Positions 25,239 to 33,169 of a stretch of 64,000 bases of DNA are shown here, one piece after another. Where the stretch lies: assembly GCA_040221975.1 (NCBI GenBank), contig JAVJWR010000002.1:67555-131554 (forward strand), read 5' to 3'. The position numbers and the translations under genes are program-made. How positions within the stretch are numbered: the stretch's first letter is position 1; every line of letters starts with the position of its first letter. The notes below the pieces were generated by a model. It did not search any database and was not told where the DNA came from. It saw only the letters and a program-made list of their open reading frames with translations. The stretch is from Haliea sp040221975 (GTDB lineage: Bacteria; Pseudomonadota; Gammaproteobacteria; Pseudomonadales; Halieaceae).

Positions 25239-25924
25239 AAGTGATGATCCTGGCCGCCGGGGTCGGCGAGCGCATGCGTCCCCTGACCGGGCATACGCCC
25301 AAGCCGCTGCTGGAAGCCGGCGGCAGGCCCCTGATTGCCTGGCATATCGAGGCCCTGGCTGAACTCGGGCTGCGGGACCTGGTGATCAATGTCTCCCACC
25401 TCGCCGAACAGATTGTCGACTGGTGTGGAGACGGCAGTCGCTGGGGCGTACAGATTCGCTATTCCCGGGAACCGGAGCCCCTGGAGACCGCCGGCGGTAT
25501 CCACAGGGCCCTGCCGCTGCTGGGCGATGACCCGTTCCTGGTGGTGAATGGCGATGTCTGGACCACGTTTCCGCTGCAGCGCCTGCTGGTGCAGCGCAGT
25601 CTGCCCCCGGGGGCAGCCCACCTGGTGCTGGTCGACAATCCGCCCCAGCATCCCGACGGCGACTTCTGCGTCACGGCGGGGGGCGGATTGAGCGCCCGCC
25701 CGGCTGGCACGCGCGGACTGACCTACGCCGGTATCGGAGTCTACACTGCGGGATTTTTCGCCGACATGGTCCCGGGCAAGCTGCCGCTGCGACCGCTGCT
25801 GGATGCCGCCATCGCCGCGGGCCGGGTTTCGGGCGAGTATTTCGGTGGCGCCTGGACCGATGTCGGCACGCCGCAGCGACTGCGGGAACTGGACGCCCGG
25901 CTCTCCTCCCCACCGCAAAGGTAG
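25235..25924 (+). CDS. murU: N-acetylmuramate alpha-1-phosphate uridylyltransferase
   Basis: A nucleotidyltransferase of 229 residues starting at a GTG that overlaps the amgK stop. KVMILAAGVGERMRPLT is the signature nucleotide-binding loop, PKPLLEAGGRPLI the next conserved block, and VVNGDVWTT the metal-binding site. It makes UDP-MurNAc from MurNAc-1-P and UTP, finishing the fosfomycin-bypassing recycling route begun by AmgK. Its TAG stop is formed by the first bases of a REP element (GTAGGAGC at 25921). Confidence 0.92.
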   Translation: MKVMILAAGVGERMRPLTGHTPKPLLEAGGRPLIAWHIEALAELGLRDLVINVSHLAEQIVDWCGDGSRWGVQIRYSREPEPLETAGGIHRALPLLGDDPFLVVNGDVWTTFPLQRLLVQRSLPPGAAHLVLVDNPPQHPDGDFCVTAGGGLSARPAGTRGLTYAGIGVYTAGFFADMVPGKLPLRPLLDAAIAAGRVSGEYFGGAWTDVGTPQRLRELDARLSSPPQR

Positions 25925-26011
25925 GAGCGCACTCTGTGCGCGATCGCCCGCGGACAAGGTGAATGGCCGCGCAGCGGACAGAGAGGGTGGCCTGGGCCAG
26001 CGGGCTCCTAC
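25921..26011. repeat. REP-like element A with one 45-bp unit
   Basis: It is bounded by GTAGGAGC (25921-25928) and its inverse GCTCCTAC (26004-26011). Inside are a GCGCGATCGCCCGCGG block and one copy of a 45-base unit starting CAAGGTGAATGGCC (25955-25999). The left end provides the murU stop codon. Confidence 0.85.
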
Positions 26012-26093
26012 AATATCTGGGGTGGAATTTCGAGATGAAGCCGGGATGCATAGCCGCTAGAATGGCCCCCTTTGCCACTACCGGAGTTTCGCC

Positions 26094-26771
26094 GTGACCG
26101 ACTACCTTATCGCACCGTCCATCCTGTCGGCGGATTTCGCCCGCCTTGGCGAGGAAGTCGACCAGGTGCTGGCAGCGGGCGCGGATGTGGTGCACTTCGA
26201 TGTCATGGACAATCACTACGTCCCCAACCTCACCATCGGGCCCATGGTCTGCAAGGCGCTGCGCAAGCATGGAGTCACTGGGCCCATCGACGTGCATCTG
26301 ATGGTGTCCCCGGTGGACCGCCTGATCGGCGACTTTGCCGAGGCCGGGGCCAGCTGGATCACCTTCCATCCGGACGCCTCCACCCACGTTGACCGCTCCC
26401 TGCAGATGATCCGTGAGGCGGGCTGCAAGAGCGGCCTGGTGTTCAATCCCCATGTCGGCCTGGATGCACTCAAATACGTGATGGACAAGGTGGATGTGGT
26501 ACTGCTGATGTCGGTGAACCCGGGCTTCGGCGGCCAGTCCTTCATTCCCGCCACCCTCGACAAGCTGCGCGAGGCGCGAGCCCTGATCGATGCCTCCGGT
26601 TACCCCATCCGCCTGGAAGTCGATGGTGGTGTGTCGCCGAAGAATATCGCGGAGGTTGCCGCCGCGGGCGCGGACACCTTTGTCGCCGGCTCCGCGATCT
26701 TCAACCAGCCGGATTATGCCGCGGTGATCGCCGACATGCGCAACGCCCTGGCCAGGGTGGGCCGCAGCTGA
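26094..26771 (+). CDS. rpe: Ribulose-phosphate 3-epimerase
   Basis: A TIM-barrel enzyme of 225 residues from GTG 26094, preceded by a CGGAG. IAPSILSADFARLGEE, HFDVMDNHYVPNLTIGP and VLLMSVNPGFGGQSF are the classic metal and phosphate-binding signatures, and EVDGGVSPKN closes the site. It interconverts ribulose-5-P and xylulose-5-P in the pentose phosphate pathway. Its stop overlaps the trpE start by one base. In Pseudomonas a phosphoglycolate phosphatase gene (gph) lies between these two and is missing here. Confidence 0.95.
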   Translation: MTDYLIAPSILSADFARLGEEVDQVLAAGADVVHFDVMDNHYVPNLTIGPMVCKALRKHGVTGPIDVHLMVSPVDRLIGDFAEAGASWITFHPDASTHVDRSLQMIREAGCKSGLVFNPHVGLDALKYVMDKVDVVLLMSVNPGFGGQSFIPATLDKLREARALIDASGYPIRLEVDGGVSPKNIAEVAAAGADTFVAGSAIFNQPDYAAVIADMRNALARVGRS

Positions 26772-28261
26772 TGCAGCCAGAGGAGTTCGCCGCCCAGGCG
26801 GCCCGGGGCTACAACCGCATCCCTGTCAGCATGGAAGTGCTCGCCGACCTGGAAACCCCCATCAGTGCATACCGCAAGCTGGCGGAAGGGCCGTTTTCCT
26901 ACTTCTTCGAGTCGGTCCAGGGCGGTGAGAAGTGGGGCCGCTACTCGATCATCGGCTTGCCCTGCCGCACCCTGCTGCGGGTGCATGACTACCAGGTGGA
27001 TATCCTGGTCGATGGCGAGGTCACCGAGTCCCACGAGGTCGAGGATCCCCTGGCCTTTGTCGAGGCGTTTCAGGGCCGCTTCCAGGTGGCCCCGCAGCCG
27101 GAACTGCCCGTCTTCCACGGTGGTCTGGTGGGCTATTTTAGCTATGACAGCGTGCGCTACGTAGAGCCGAAGTTGAAGGGCGGGGCGCCACCGGACGAGC
27201 TGGGCAATCCGGATATCCTGCTGCTGCTGTCGGAAGAGGTGTTGGTGTTCGACAACCTGTCCGGCACCATCCGCATCATCGTCAATGCCGACCCGGCGCG
27301 GCCTGAGGCTCTGGCACAGGCCCGGGCACGCCTGCGGGCCCTGGCCGACAAGCTGCGCGAGCCGATGCCGCCCCTGCCCGAGGTGGCCCTCCACGGCGCC
27401 GATTCCAGTACCCTGGAGGGCAGCGCCAGCTCCCATTTCAGCGAACCGGAGTTTGCCGACGTGGTCAACCGCATCAAGGACTACGTGCTGGCGGGGGACG
27501 TCATGCAGGTGGTGCCTTCCCAGCGCCTGGAAGTGCCCTTCAGTGCGCCGCCGCTGAACCTGTACCGCGCCCTGCGCAATCTCAATCCCTCGCCCTACAT
27601 GTACTACCTGGACCTGGACGATTTCCACATTGTCGGTTCTTCGCCGGAGATTCTCGCCCGTCTGCAGCAGGGCGAAGTGACAGTGCGGCCGCTGGCGGGC
27701 ACCCGTCGCCGCGGCCACAACGAGGCCGAGGACCTGGCCCTGGAGGCGGAACTGCTGGCGGACCCGAAGGAGATCGCCGAGCACCTGATGCTGATCGACC
27801 TCGGCCGCAACGACATTGGCCGCATCGCCGAGACGGGGACCGTGCGGGTGTCGGACCAGATGGCGGTGGAGCGCTACTCCCACGTCATGCACATCGTTTC
27901 CAACGTGTGCGGCAAGCTGCAGGCGGGCAAGTCGGCCATGGACGTGCTGCGCGCGACCCTGCCGGCAGGCACCCTGAGCGGTGCGCCCAAGATCCGTGCC
28001 ATGGAGATCATCGACGAGCTGGAACCGGTCAAGCGCGGGGTCTATGGCGGTGCCGTGGGCTATATTTCCTGGGCCGGGGAGATGGACACCGCCATCGCCA
28101 TCCGCACCGCGGTGATCAAGGGCGGCAAGCTCTATGTGCAGGTGGGCGCCGGCGTGGTAGCCGATTCGGTGCCGCGGCTGGAGTGGAAGGAAACCCACAA
28201 CAAGGCCCGGGCCATGTTCCGCGCCGCCTCCATGGTGCTGGCGGGGCTGGAGCAGCCGTGA
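26771..28261 (+). CDS. trpE: Anthranilate synthase component I
   Basis: A protein of 496 residues. The N-terminal domain (YKLAEGPFSYFFESVQGGEK reading approximately 34-55) holds the tryptophan feedback site. The chorismate-binding domain has GDVMQVVPSQRLEVPF, SPEILARLQQGEVTVRPLAG and DLGRNDIGRIA. ATLPAGTLSGAPKIRAMEII and the final GAGVVADSVP complete the family pattern. With TrpG it makes anthranilate from chorismate. trpG follows after a 250-base gap with its own probable promoter. Confidence 0.95.
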   Translation: MQPEEFAAQAARGYNRIPVSMEVLADLETPISAYRKLAEGPFSYFFESVQGGEKWGRYSIIGLPCRTLLRVHDYQVDILVDGEVTESHEVEDPLAFVEAFQGRFQVAPQPELPVFHGGLVGYFSYDSVRYVEPKLKGGAPPDELGNPDILLLLSEEVLVFDNLSGTIRIIVNADPARPEALAQARARLRALADKLREPMPPLPEVALHGADSSTLEGSASSHFSEPEFADVVNRIKDYVLAGDVMQVVPSQRLEVPFSAPPLNLYRALRNLNPSPYMYYLDLDDFHIVGSSPEILARLQQGEVTVRPLAGTRRRGHNEAEDLALEAELLADPKEIAEHLMLIDLGRNDIGRIAETGTVRVSDQMAVERYSHVMHIVSNVCGKLQAGKSAMDVLRATLPAGTLSGAPKIRAMEIIDELEPVKRGVYGGAVGYISWAGEMDTAIAIRTAVIKGGKLYVQVGAGVVADSVPRLEWKETHNKARAMFRAASMVLAGLEQP

Positions 28262-28307
28262 CACGGGGCAGGCAGGTGCTGGAGCGGGCACTGGCGGATG
28301 TCAGGCT

Positions 28308-28368
28308 GACTCTAGAGCCGCGAAGCCAGCCCGTCCGGCCCGGTCGCCCGGGCTTGCAAGCTAGAGTC
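28308..28368. other. Large inverted repeat between trpE and trpG
   Basis: GACTCTAG (28308-28315) is inverted as CTAGAGTC (28361-28368). Nested within is AGCCCG (28328-28333) with CGGGCT (28349-28354). The structure lies about 47 bases after the trpE stop. It has no T tract, so it may be a transcription or RNA-processing structure and not a simple terminator. Confidence 0.5.
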
Positions 28369-28396
28369 CGGTAGACGGTAAACAGCCTCTGCATGC

Positions 28397-28402
28397 TATA
28401 AT
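28397..28402 (+). promoter_or_regulatory. Probable -10 box for trpG-trpD-trpC
   Basis: A perfect TATAAT. The best -35 candidate is TAGACG (28372-28377), 19 bases upstream, which is a weak and wide spacing. The transcript would start about 110 bases before the trpG ATG. Confidence 0.45.
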
Positions 28403-28511
28403 TCCGGCCTTTTCTCCATGACCCGTGCCTGGCCGCCGATGCGGGACAGCAAGTTTCAGCAGGCATCTCTGCCCACCCCGACCTGCCGAGCCTGCGCCCA
28501 CAGAGATAGTT

Positions 28512-29105
28512 ATGTCCAAGATACTCATGATCGACAACTACGACTCCTTCACCTGGAATATCGTGCAGTATCTGGGTGAACTCGGGGCCGAAGTGCAGGT
28601 GGTGCGCAACGATGAAATCGCCGTTGCCGACATCCCGGCGCTGGCGCCGGAGCGCATCGTCATTTCCCCGGGGCCCTGTACGCCCAATGAGGCAGGCATA
28701 TCCATGGCGGTGATTGCCGAGTACGCCGGCAAACTGCCGATCCTGGGGGTGTGCCTGGGCATGCAGAGCATCGGCCAGGTTTACGGCGGGCAGGTGGTGC
28801 GCGCGCGGCAGGTGATGCACGGCAAGACTTCCCTCATCCACCACCGCGGGCAGGGCGTGTTTCGGGGCCTGAGTCAGCCCTTCGAGGCTACCCGCTACCA
28901 CAGCCTGGTGGTGGCAGCGGAGGGATTGCCGGACTGTCTGGAAATCACCGCCTGGACCGAAACCGGGGACGGTGACATGGATGAGATCATGGGCCTGCGG
29001 CATCGCGAGCTGGCGGTGGAGGGGGTGCAGTTTCATCCGGAATCCATCCTCACCGCCCACGGTCACGATTTACTGCGTAATTTTCTGGAACTGGAGACGC
29101 GCTGA
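28512..29105 (+). CDS. trpG: Anthranilate synthase glutamine amidotransferase component
   Basis: A protein of 197 residues from the ATG at 28512, which matches family N-termini (ILMIDNYDSFTWNIVQYL). The frame is open upstream to a GTG at 28425 without support. The catalytic triad is visible: the nucleophilic Cys in PILGVCLGMQSIGQ, and His with Glu in VQFHPESI. It feeds ammonia from glutamine to TrpE and may also serve p-aminobenzoate synthase. It overlaps trpD by one base. Confidence 0.95.
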   Translation: MSKILMIDNYDSFTWNIVQYLGELGAEVQVVRNDEIAVADIPALAPERIVISPGPCTPNEAGISMAVIAEYAGKLPILGVCLGMQSIGQVYGGQVVRARQVMHGKTSLIHHRGQGVFRGLSQPFEATRYHSLVVAAEGLPDCLEITAWTETGDGDMDEIMGLRHRELAVEGVQFHPESILTAHGHDLLRNFLELETR

Positions 29106-30151
29106 TGGATATGCAACAGGCACTGGCGCGGCTGGTGGCAAGGCAGGACTTGAGCCAGGACGAGATGGCTTCGGTAATGACCACGGTGATGTCCGGCGGA
29201 GCCACCGACGCCCAGATCGGCGCCCTGCTGGTGGCGCTGCGGATGAAGGGCGAGACCATTGACGAAATCGCCGGTGCGGCCCAGGTGATGCGCGAACTGG
29301 CAACGCCGGTGGCGGTGTCGGGCCCGCACCTGGTGGACCTGGTGGGTACCGGCGGCGACGGCGCCAACCTGTTCAATGTCTCCACCGCCGCCACCTTTGT
29401 CGTGGCCGCGGCCGGCGCCCAGGTGGCCAAGCATGGCAACCGCTCGGTTTCCAGTACCTCTGGCAGCTCCGACCTGCTGCAGGAACTGGGTATGCCCATG
29501 GACCTCAGCCCCGCCCAGGTGGCCCGCAGCATCAACAGCGTGGGCATGGGCTTCATGTTCGCCCCCGCGCACCACTCGGCGATGCGCCACTCCGTCGGCC
29601 CGCGCCGGGAGCTGGGCATGCGCACCATCTTCAACGTGCTGGGGCCACTGACCAACCCCGCCGGCGTCAAGCGCCAGCTTGTCGGTGTCTTCGACCCGGC
29701 CCTGTGCCAGCCGCTGGCCGAGGTGCTGAAAGTGCTGGGCAGCGAGCATGTGCTGGTGGTGCACGGCGAAGGCGGTCTCGACGAGGTCACCATCAGTGGC
29801 AGTACCGAGGTGGCCGAATTGGTCCGCGGTACCGTGTCCAGCTACCGGATCACGCCGGAGGATTTCGGCCTTGAGCGGCAGGATCTTGACGGTCTCTCCG
29901 TGGGCAGTGCCAGCGAGTCGGCCGCGCTGATCCGCGCTGCCCTGGGCCGCGAGGACAGCGAGCTGGCGCGCAAGGCCGCGGCGATGATCGCGCTCAATGC
30001 CGGCGCCACCATCTATGTCAGCGGGCTGGCGGCCACCATTGCCGACGGCGTCGCGCTGGCGGAGGACCTGATTGCGACCGGGCAGGCAATGGAGAAACTC
30101 AAGGAGTTTGTCAGCTTCACCCAGATGATGAGCAGCGGAGGGCACGACTGA
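29105..30151 (+). CDS. trpD: Anthranilate phosphoribosyltransferase
   Basis: A protein of 348 residues. DLVGTGGDGANLFNVST is the PRPP-binding glycine-rich loop, KHGNRSVSSTSGSSDLL the next conserved stretch and GPLTNPAGVKRQLVGV the third. It joins PRPP to anthranilate. It is coupled on both sides (one-base overlaps with trpG and trpC), as expected for the trpGDC operon. Confidence 0.95.
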   Translation: MDMQQALARLVARQDLSQDEMASVMTTVMSGGATDAQIGALLVALRMKGETIDEIAGAAQVMRELATPVAVSGPHLVDLVGTGGDGANLFNVSTAATFVVAAAGAQVAKHGNRSVSSTSGSSDLLQELGMPMDLSPAQVARSINSVGMGFMFAPAHHSAMRHSVGPRRELGMRTIFNVLGPLTNPAGVKRQLVGVFDPALCQPLAEVLKVLGSEHVLVVHGEGGLDEVTISGSTEVAELVRGTVSSYRITPEDFGLERQDLDGLSVGSASESAALIRAALGREDSELARKAAAMIALNAGATIYVSGLAATIADGVALAEDLIATGQAMEKLKEFVSFTQMMSSGGHD

Positions 30152-30957
30152 TGGGCGAGGTATCCACCATCCTGCGCCGTATTCTCGCGCGCAAGCAGGA
30201 AGAGGTTGCCGAGGGTCGGGCACGCCAGTCGCTGGCGGACCTGGAGTCCCGCATCAGCGAGCAGTCCGCGGCCCGTGGCTTCGCCGCTGCGCTGCAGCAG
30301 CAGGTGGCCCAATCCCGGCCGGCGGTCATCGCCGAGGTCAAGAAGGCGTCGCCCAGCCAGGGGGTGATTCGCGAGGATTTCCAGCCCGGGCAGATTGCGG
30401 AAAGCTACCAGCGCGGTGGCGCCACCTGTCTTTCCGTGCTCACCGATGTGGACTTTTTCCAGGGCGCGAACGCCTATCTGCAGCAGGCGCGAGCGGCCTG
30501 TGAGCTGCCGGTGCTGCGTAAGGATTTCACTGTCGATGCCTGGCAGGTGGTGGAGGCCAGGGCCATTGGTGCCGATGCGGTGCTGTTGATCGCTGCCGCG
30601 CTGGATGATCGGCAGATGCGGGAGCTGGCGGCTGCCGCCGCCGAATATGGCCTCGATGTGCTGGTGGAGGTGCATGACCGCAGTGAGCTGGAGCGCGCCC
30701 TGGAGCTGGCAACACCGCTGCTGGGCATCAACAACCGCGACCTGCACAGCTTCGAGACGTCACTGCAGACAACCATCGGCCTGTTGCCCCATATTCCGGC
30801 GGATCGGGTGGTGGTCACGGAGAGCGGTATTCACACCCCCGGGGATGTGGCGCTGATGCGCGACGCCGGGGTATTCAGCTTTCTTGTCGGCGAGGCGTTC
30901 ATGCGTGCTGCGGAGCCCGGCGACCGCCTGCGGGAGCTGTTCTTCCCGTCCCCATAG
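30151..30957 (+). CDS. trpC: Indole-3-glycerol phosphate synthase
   Basis: A protein of 268 residues with a TIM barrel. IAEVKKASPSQGVIREDF, CLSVLTDVDFFQG, LRKDFTVDAWQV, LLGINNRDLHSFET and VTESGIHTPGDV are the strand-end motifs carrying the catalytic Lys and Glu residues. It closes the ring to form indole-glycerol phosphate. The trpF domain is not fused, unlike in enterics. A REP element follows the stop. Confidence 0.95.
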   Translation: MGEVSTILRRILARKQEEVAEGRARQSLADLESRISEQSAARGFAAALQQQVAQSRPAVIAEVKKASPSQGVIREDFQPGQIAESYQRGGATCLSVLTDVDFFQGANAYLQQARAACELPVLRKDFTVDAWQVVEARAIGADAVLLIAAALDDRQMRELAAAAAEYGLDVLVEVHDRSELERALELATPLLGINNRDLHSFETSLQTTIGLLPHIPADRVVVTESGIHTPGDVALMRDAGVFSFLVGEAFMRAAEPGDRLRELFFPSP

Positions 30958-30965
30958 CGCAGTCC

Positions 30966-31134
30966 CGGTGGGAGCGCAGTCCCGGTGGGAGCGCAGTCCC
31001 TGCGCGATCGCCCGCGGACAAGGTGAATGGCCGCGCAGCGGACAGAGAGGGTGGCCTGGGCCGCAAGGTGAATGGCCGCGCAGCGGCCAGAGAGGGTGGC
31101 CTGGGTCAGCGACCGCCCGCGGCCCGGGTCCTAC
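30966..31134. repeat. REP-like element B with two 45-bp units
   Basis: It starts with repeated GGTGGGAGCGCAGTCCC copies, then TGCGCGATCGCCCGCGG, then two tandem 45-base units (31019-31063 and 31064-31108), and ends with GGTCCTACC. The right end supplies the stop codon (TAG, minus strand, 31131-31133) of the crp-like gene. It fills the space between the convergent trpC and crp genes. Confidence 0.85.
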
Positions 31135-31775
31135 CGGGTGCCCAGCACCACCATGGTCTTGCCGGAAACAGAGACCAGCCCCTCTTCCTCCAGGGTCTTC
31201 AGCACCCGGCCCGCCATCTCCCGGGAGCAGCCGACAATCTTGCCCAGCTCCTGACGGGTGATCTTGATTTGCATGCCGTCGGGGTGGGTCATGGCATCGG
31301 GTTGCTTGCAGAGATCCAGCAGGGTGTGGGCGACGCGTCCGGAGACATCGACAAAAGCCAGGTCCTTCAGTTTGCGGGTGGTCTGGCGCAGACGGATACC
31401 CATCTGCTTGGCGATGGCAAACAGGATGTCGGGGAACTGGCTGCGCAGCTGGTGAAAGCGCTCATAGGAGATCTCGGCGACCTCGCATTGTTCCCGCGCC
31501 ACAACCATGGCGCTGCGCACCTCCCCGGTGGCGCCGAACAGGCCCATCTCGCCAAAAAAATCGCCCGGATTCAGATAGCTCACCACCATCAGGTGGTCGG
31601 GGTCATTTTCATCCTGCACCATCACCGACACCGAGCCCTCGAGGATCAGGTAGAGACAGTCGCTGTCCCCACCCTCCCTGAGAATGACATGCTTGGAGCG
31701 GTATACCTGGCGATTGCAATGACGGAGAAAGTTCTCCACATTCGGTATGTTTCTGGTTATCTGGGGCTTCAGCAT
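31131..31775 (-). CDS. crp: Cyclic AMP receptor protein (Crp/Vfr family)
   Basis: A regulator of 214 residues. The cAMP pocket is PGDFFGEMGLFGATGEVRSA, with the Gly-Glu and Arg-Ser that bind the phosphate and ribose. A dimerisation helix follows (QMGIRLRQTTRKLKDLAF). The C-terminal HTH is ITRQELGKIVGCSREMAGRVL, like Crp and Pseudomonas Vfr. It likely controls many genes in response to cAMP. It is divergent from the OsmC-like gene, and only a half CRP site (TGTGA) is seen between them. Confidence 0.92.
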   Translation of the reverse strand: MLKPQITRNIPNVENFLRHCNRQVYRSKHVILREGGDSDCLYLILEGSVSVMVQDENDPDHLMVVSYLNPGDFFGEMGLFGATGEVRSAMVVAREQCEVAEISYERFHQLRSQFPDILFAIAKQMGIRLRQTTRKLKDLAFVDVSGRVAHTLLDLCKQPDAMTHPDGMQIKITRQELGKIVGCSREMAGRVLKTLEEEGLVSVSGKTMVVLGTR

Positions 31776-31899
31776 TCAGCAGTCTTCCTTTCGCCCGCAA
31801 GCTGTGACGGTAGCCAATGGTACCGCACGCTCAGCTCAAGTAAAACGCATACCGCTATGCTAAGCTCGCGATCCTGGTCAGGCTGGAGAGCGCAAGGCA

Positions 31900-32322
31900 A
31901 TGCAGGTAACGGTCAAGTGGGTAGACGGCGCCATGTTCCTGGGGGAATCCGGTAGCGGTCACAGCGTGGTTATGGACGGACCGCCCGATCATGGCGGCCG
32001 CAACCTGGGGCCACGGCCGATGGAAATGCTGCTGCTGGGCGTGGGCGGCTGTGCGTCCTTTGATGTGATGGCGATGCTGCAGAAATCCCGCCAGCAGGTG
32101 GTGGACTGCCGGGTGGAGATCGCCGCCGAGCGCGCAGACGCGGTGCCGGCGGTGTTCACCAGAATCCACCTGCATTTCGTGGTTACCGGCGTGAACCTGA
32201 AGGAAAAGCAGGTGCAGCGGGCGGTGGAGCTGTCGGCGGAGAAATACTGCTCGGCATCGATCATGCTGGGCGCTGCCGGGGTGGTGATGAGTCACAGCTT
32301 CGAGGTCGTTGAATTTCCTTAG
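31900..32322 (+). CDS. OsmC/Ohr family protein (YhfA-like)
   Basis: A protein of 140 residues. PRPMEMLLLGVGGCASFDVMA carries the first conserved cysteine of the OsmC fold, and LSAEKYCSASIMLGAAG the second, here Cys in the CS motif. Both peroxidatic cysteines are therefore present. It is closer in length and pattern to YhfA, which sits next to crp in several gammaproteobacteria, than to Ohr. A role in reducing or binding reactive thiol substrates is possible but unproven. Confidence 0.85.
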   Translation: MQVTVKWVDGAMFLGESGSGHSVVMDGPPDHGGRNLGPRPMEMLLLGVGGCASFDVMAMLQKSRQQVVDCRVEIAAERADAVPAVFTRIHLHFVVTGVNLKEKQVQRAVELSAEKYCSASIMLGAAGVVMSHSFEVVEFP

Positions 32323-32328
32323 CGATCG

Positions 32329-32502
32329 CGCGGAGACCTCGCTCCTACAGGTGGTGTGGGAGCCCGCTCTGCGGGCGATTGGGCGACCGCCCACGGACAA
32401 GGTGAATGGCCGCGCAGCGGCCAGAGAGGGTGGCCTGGGCCACAAGGTGAATGGCCGCGCAGCGGACAGAGAAGGTGGCCTGGGCCAGTGGGCTCCTACA
32501 GG
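32329..32502. repeat. REP-like element C with two 45-bp units
   Basis: It contains CTCCTACAGG near its left end, then GTGGGAGCCCGCTCTGCGGG, two tandem 45-base units (32398-32442 and 32443-32487) and a closing GGGCTCCTACAG. The closing end gives the stop codon of coq7 (minus strand, 32496-32498). It lies between the convergent osmC-like and coq7 genes. Confidence 0.85.
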
Positions 32503-33140
32503 TAGTAGCTGCTGCGGGTCATCAGTTTCGATACCGCGCCCATCAGCTCCTTGACCGGCGCCGGCAGGTCGGCACCGCCCGCGGCCAAGGCGTTCTCTCC
32601 ATGCCGCTCCTCATCCGCCAGCATCTGCTGCAGAATCAGCTGCGACTTGCGGTCATCGATGGGTAACTGCTTGAGGTGATCTCTCAGGTGTCGGCACACC
32701 CGCTCTTCGGTGGCAGCCACGAAGCCCAGGCTCCACTTGTCACCGATCGCGCCGGCGCCGGCACCCAGCAGGAAGGAGAGGCCATACCAGGCCGGGTTCA
32801 GGTGACTGGGGCGGCTGTCCAGCTCACGCAGACGCTCGGCGCACCAGGCCAGGTGATCCTCTTCCTCGCGCGCGGCCTCGCGCATCTCCTCGCGCACATC
32901 GGGCAGCTTCGCGGTCAGTGCCTGGCCCTGGTACAGGGCCTGGGCGCAGACTTCCCCGGTGTGGTTGACCCGCATCAGGCCGGCGATATGGCGCCGCTCG
33001 CTGTCGCTGAAGCTGCTGTCGCGGTGGCCCTCCGCCGGGGACGGGCGGCTGGCGGGCTGGCCGCGATTGTGCAGCGTGCGCAACACAGTGTCGGCTTCCG
33101 CGAGCAGGCGGTCCAGCAGTGTCAGTTGGCGGGCTCTCAT
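32496..33140 (-). CDS. coq7: Demethoxyubiquinone hydroxylase
   Basis: About 214 residues from the ATG at 33140. A GTG at 33164 would add 8 residues. It has the di-iron ligands of the Coq7 family: E in MRVNHTGEVCAQALYQGQA, the EEDHLAWC motif, and the C-terminal DEERHGE. GLSFLLGAGAGAIGDKWSLG is the membrane-associating helix. It hydroxylates the ubiquinone ring in the last hydroxylation step, aerobically. It is the last gene of the series trpGDC-crp-osmC-coq7 known from Pseudomonas. Confidence 0.93.
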   Translation of the reverse strand: MRARQLTLLDRLLAEADTVLRTLHNRGQPASRPSPAEGHRDSSFSDSERRHIAGLMRVNHTGEVCAQALYQGQALTAKLPDVREEMREAAREEEDHLAWCAERLRELDSRPSHLNPAWYGLSFLLGAGAGAIGDKWSLGFVAATEERVCRHLRDHLKQLPIDDRKSQLILQQMLADEERHGENALAAGGADLPAPVKELMGAVSKLMTRSSYYL

Positions 33141-33169
33141 CGCGGTAGCATCCAGTGGCGGCACAGGCC

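Noticed and set aside
28262..28511. Tryptophan attenuator with leader peptide before trpG
   Set aside because: No short frame with clustered Trp codons was found, and no T-tract terminator.
25921..32502. REP copies considered as a CRISPR array
   Set aside because: The repeats are inverted and scattered between genes, spacers are not uniform, and no cas genes are present.
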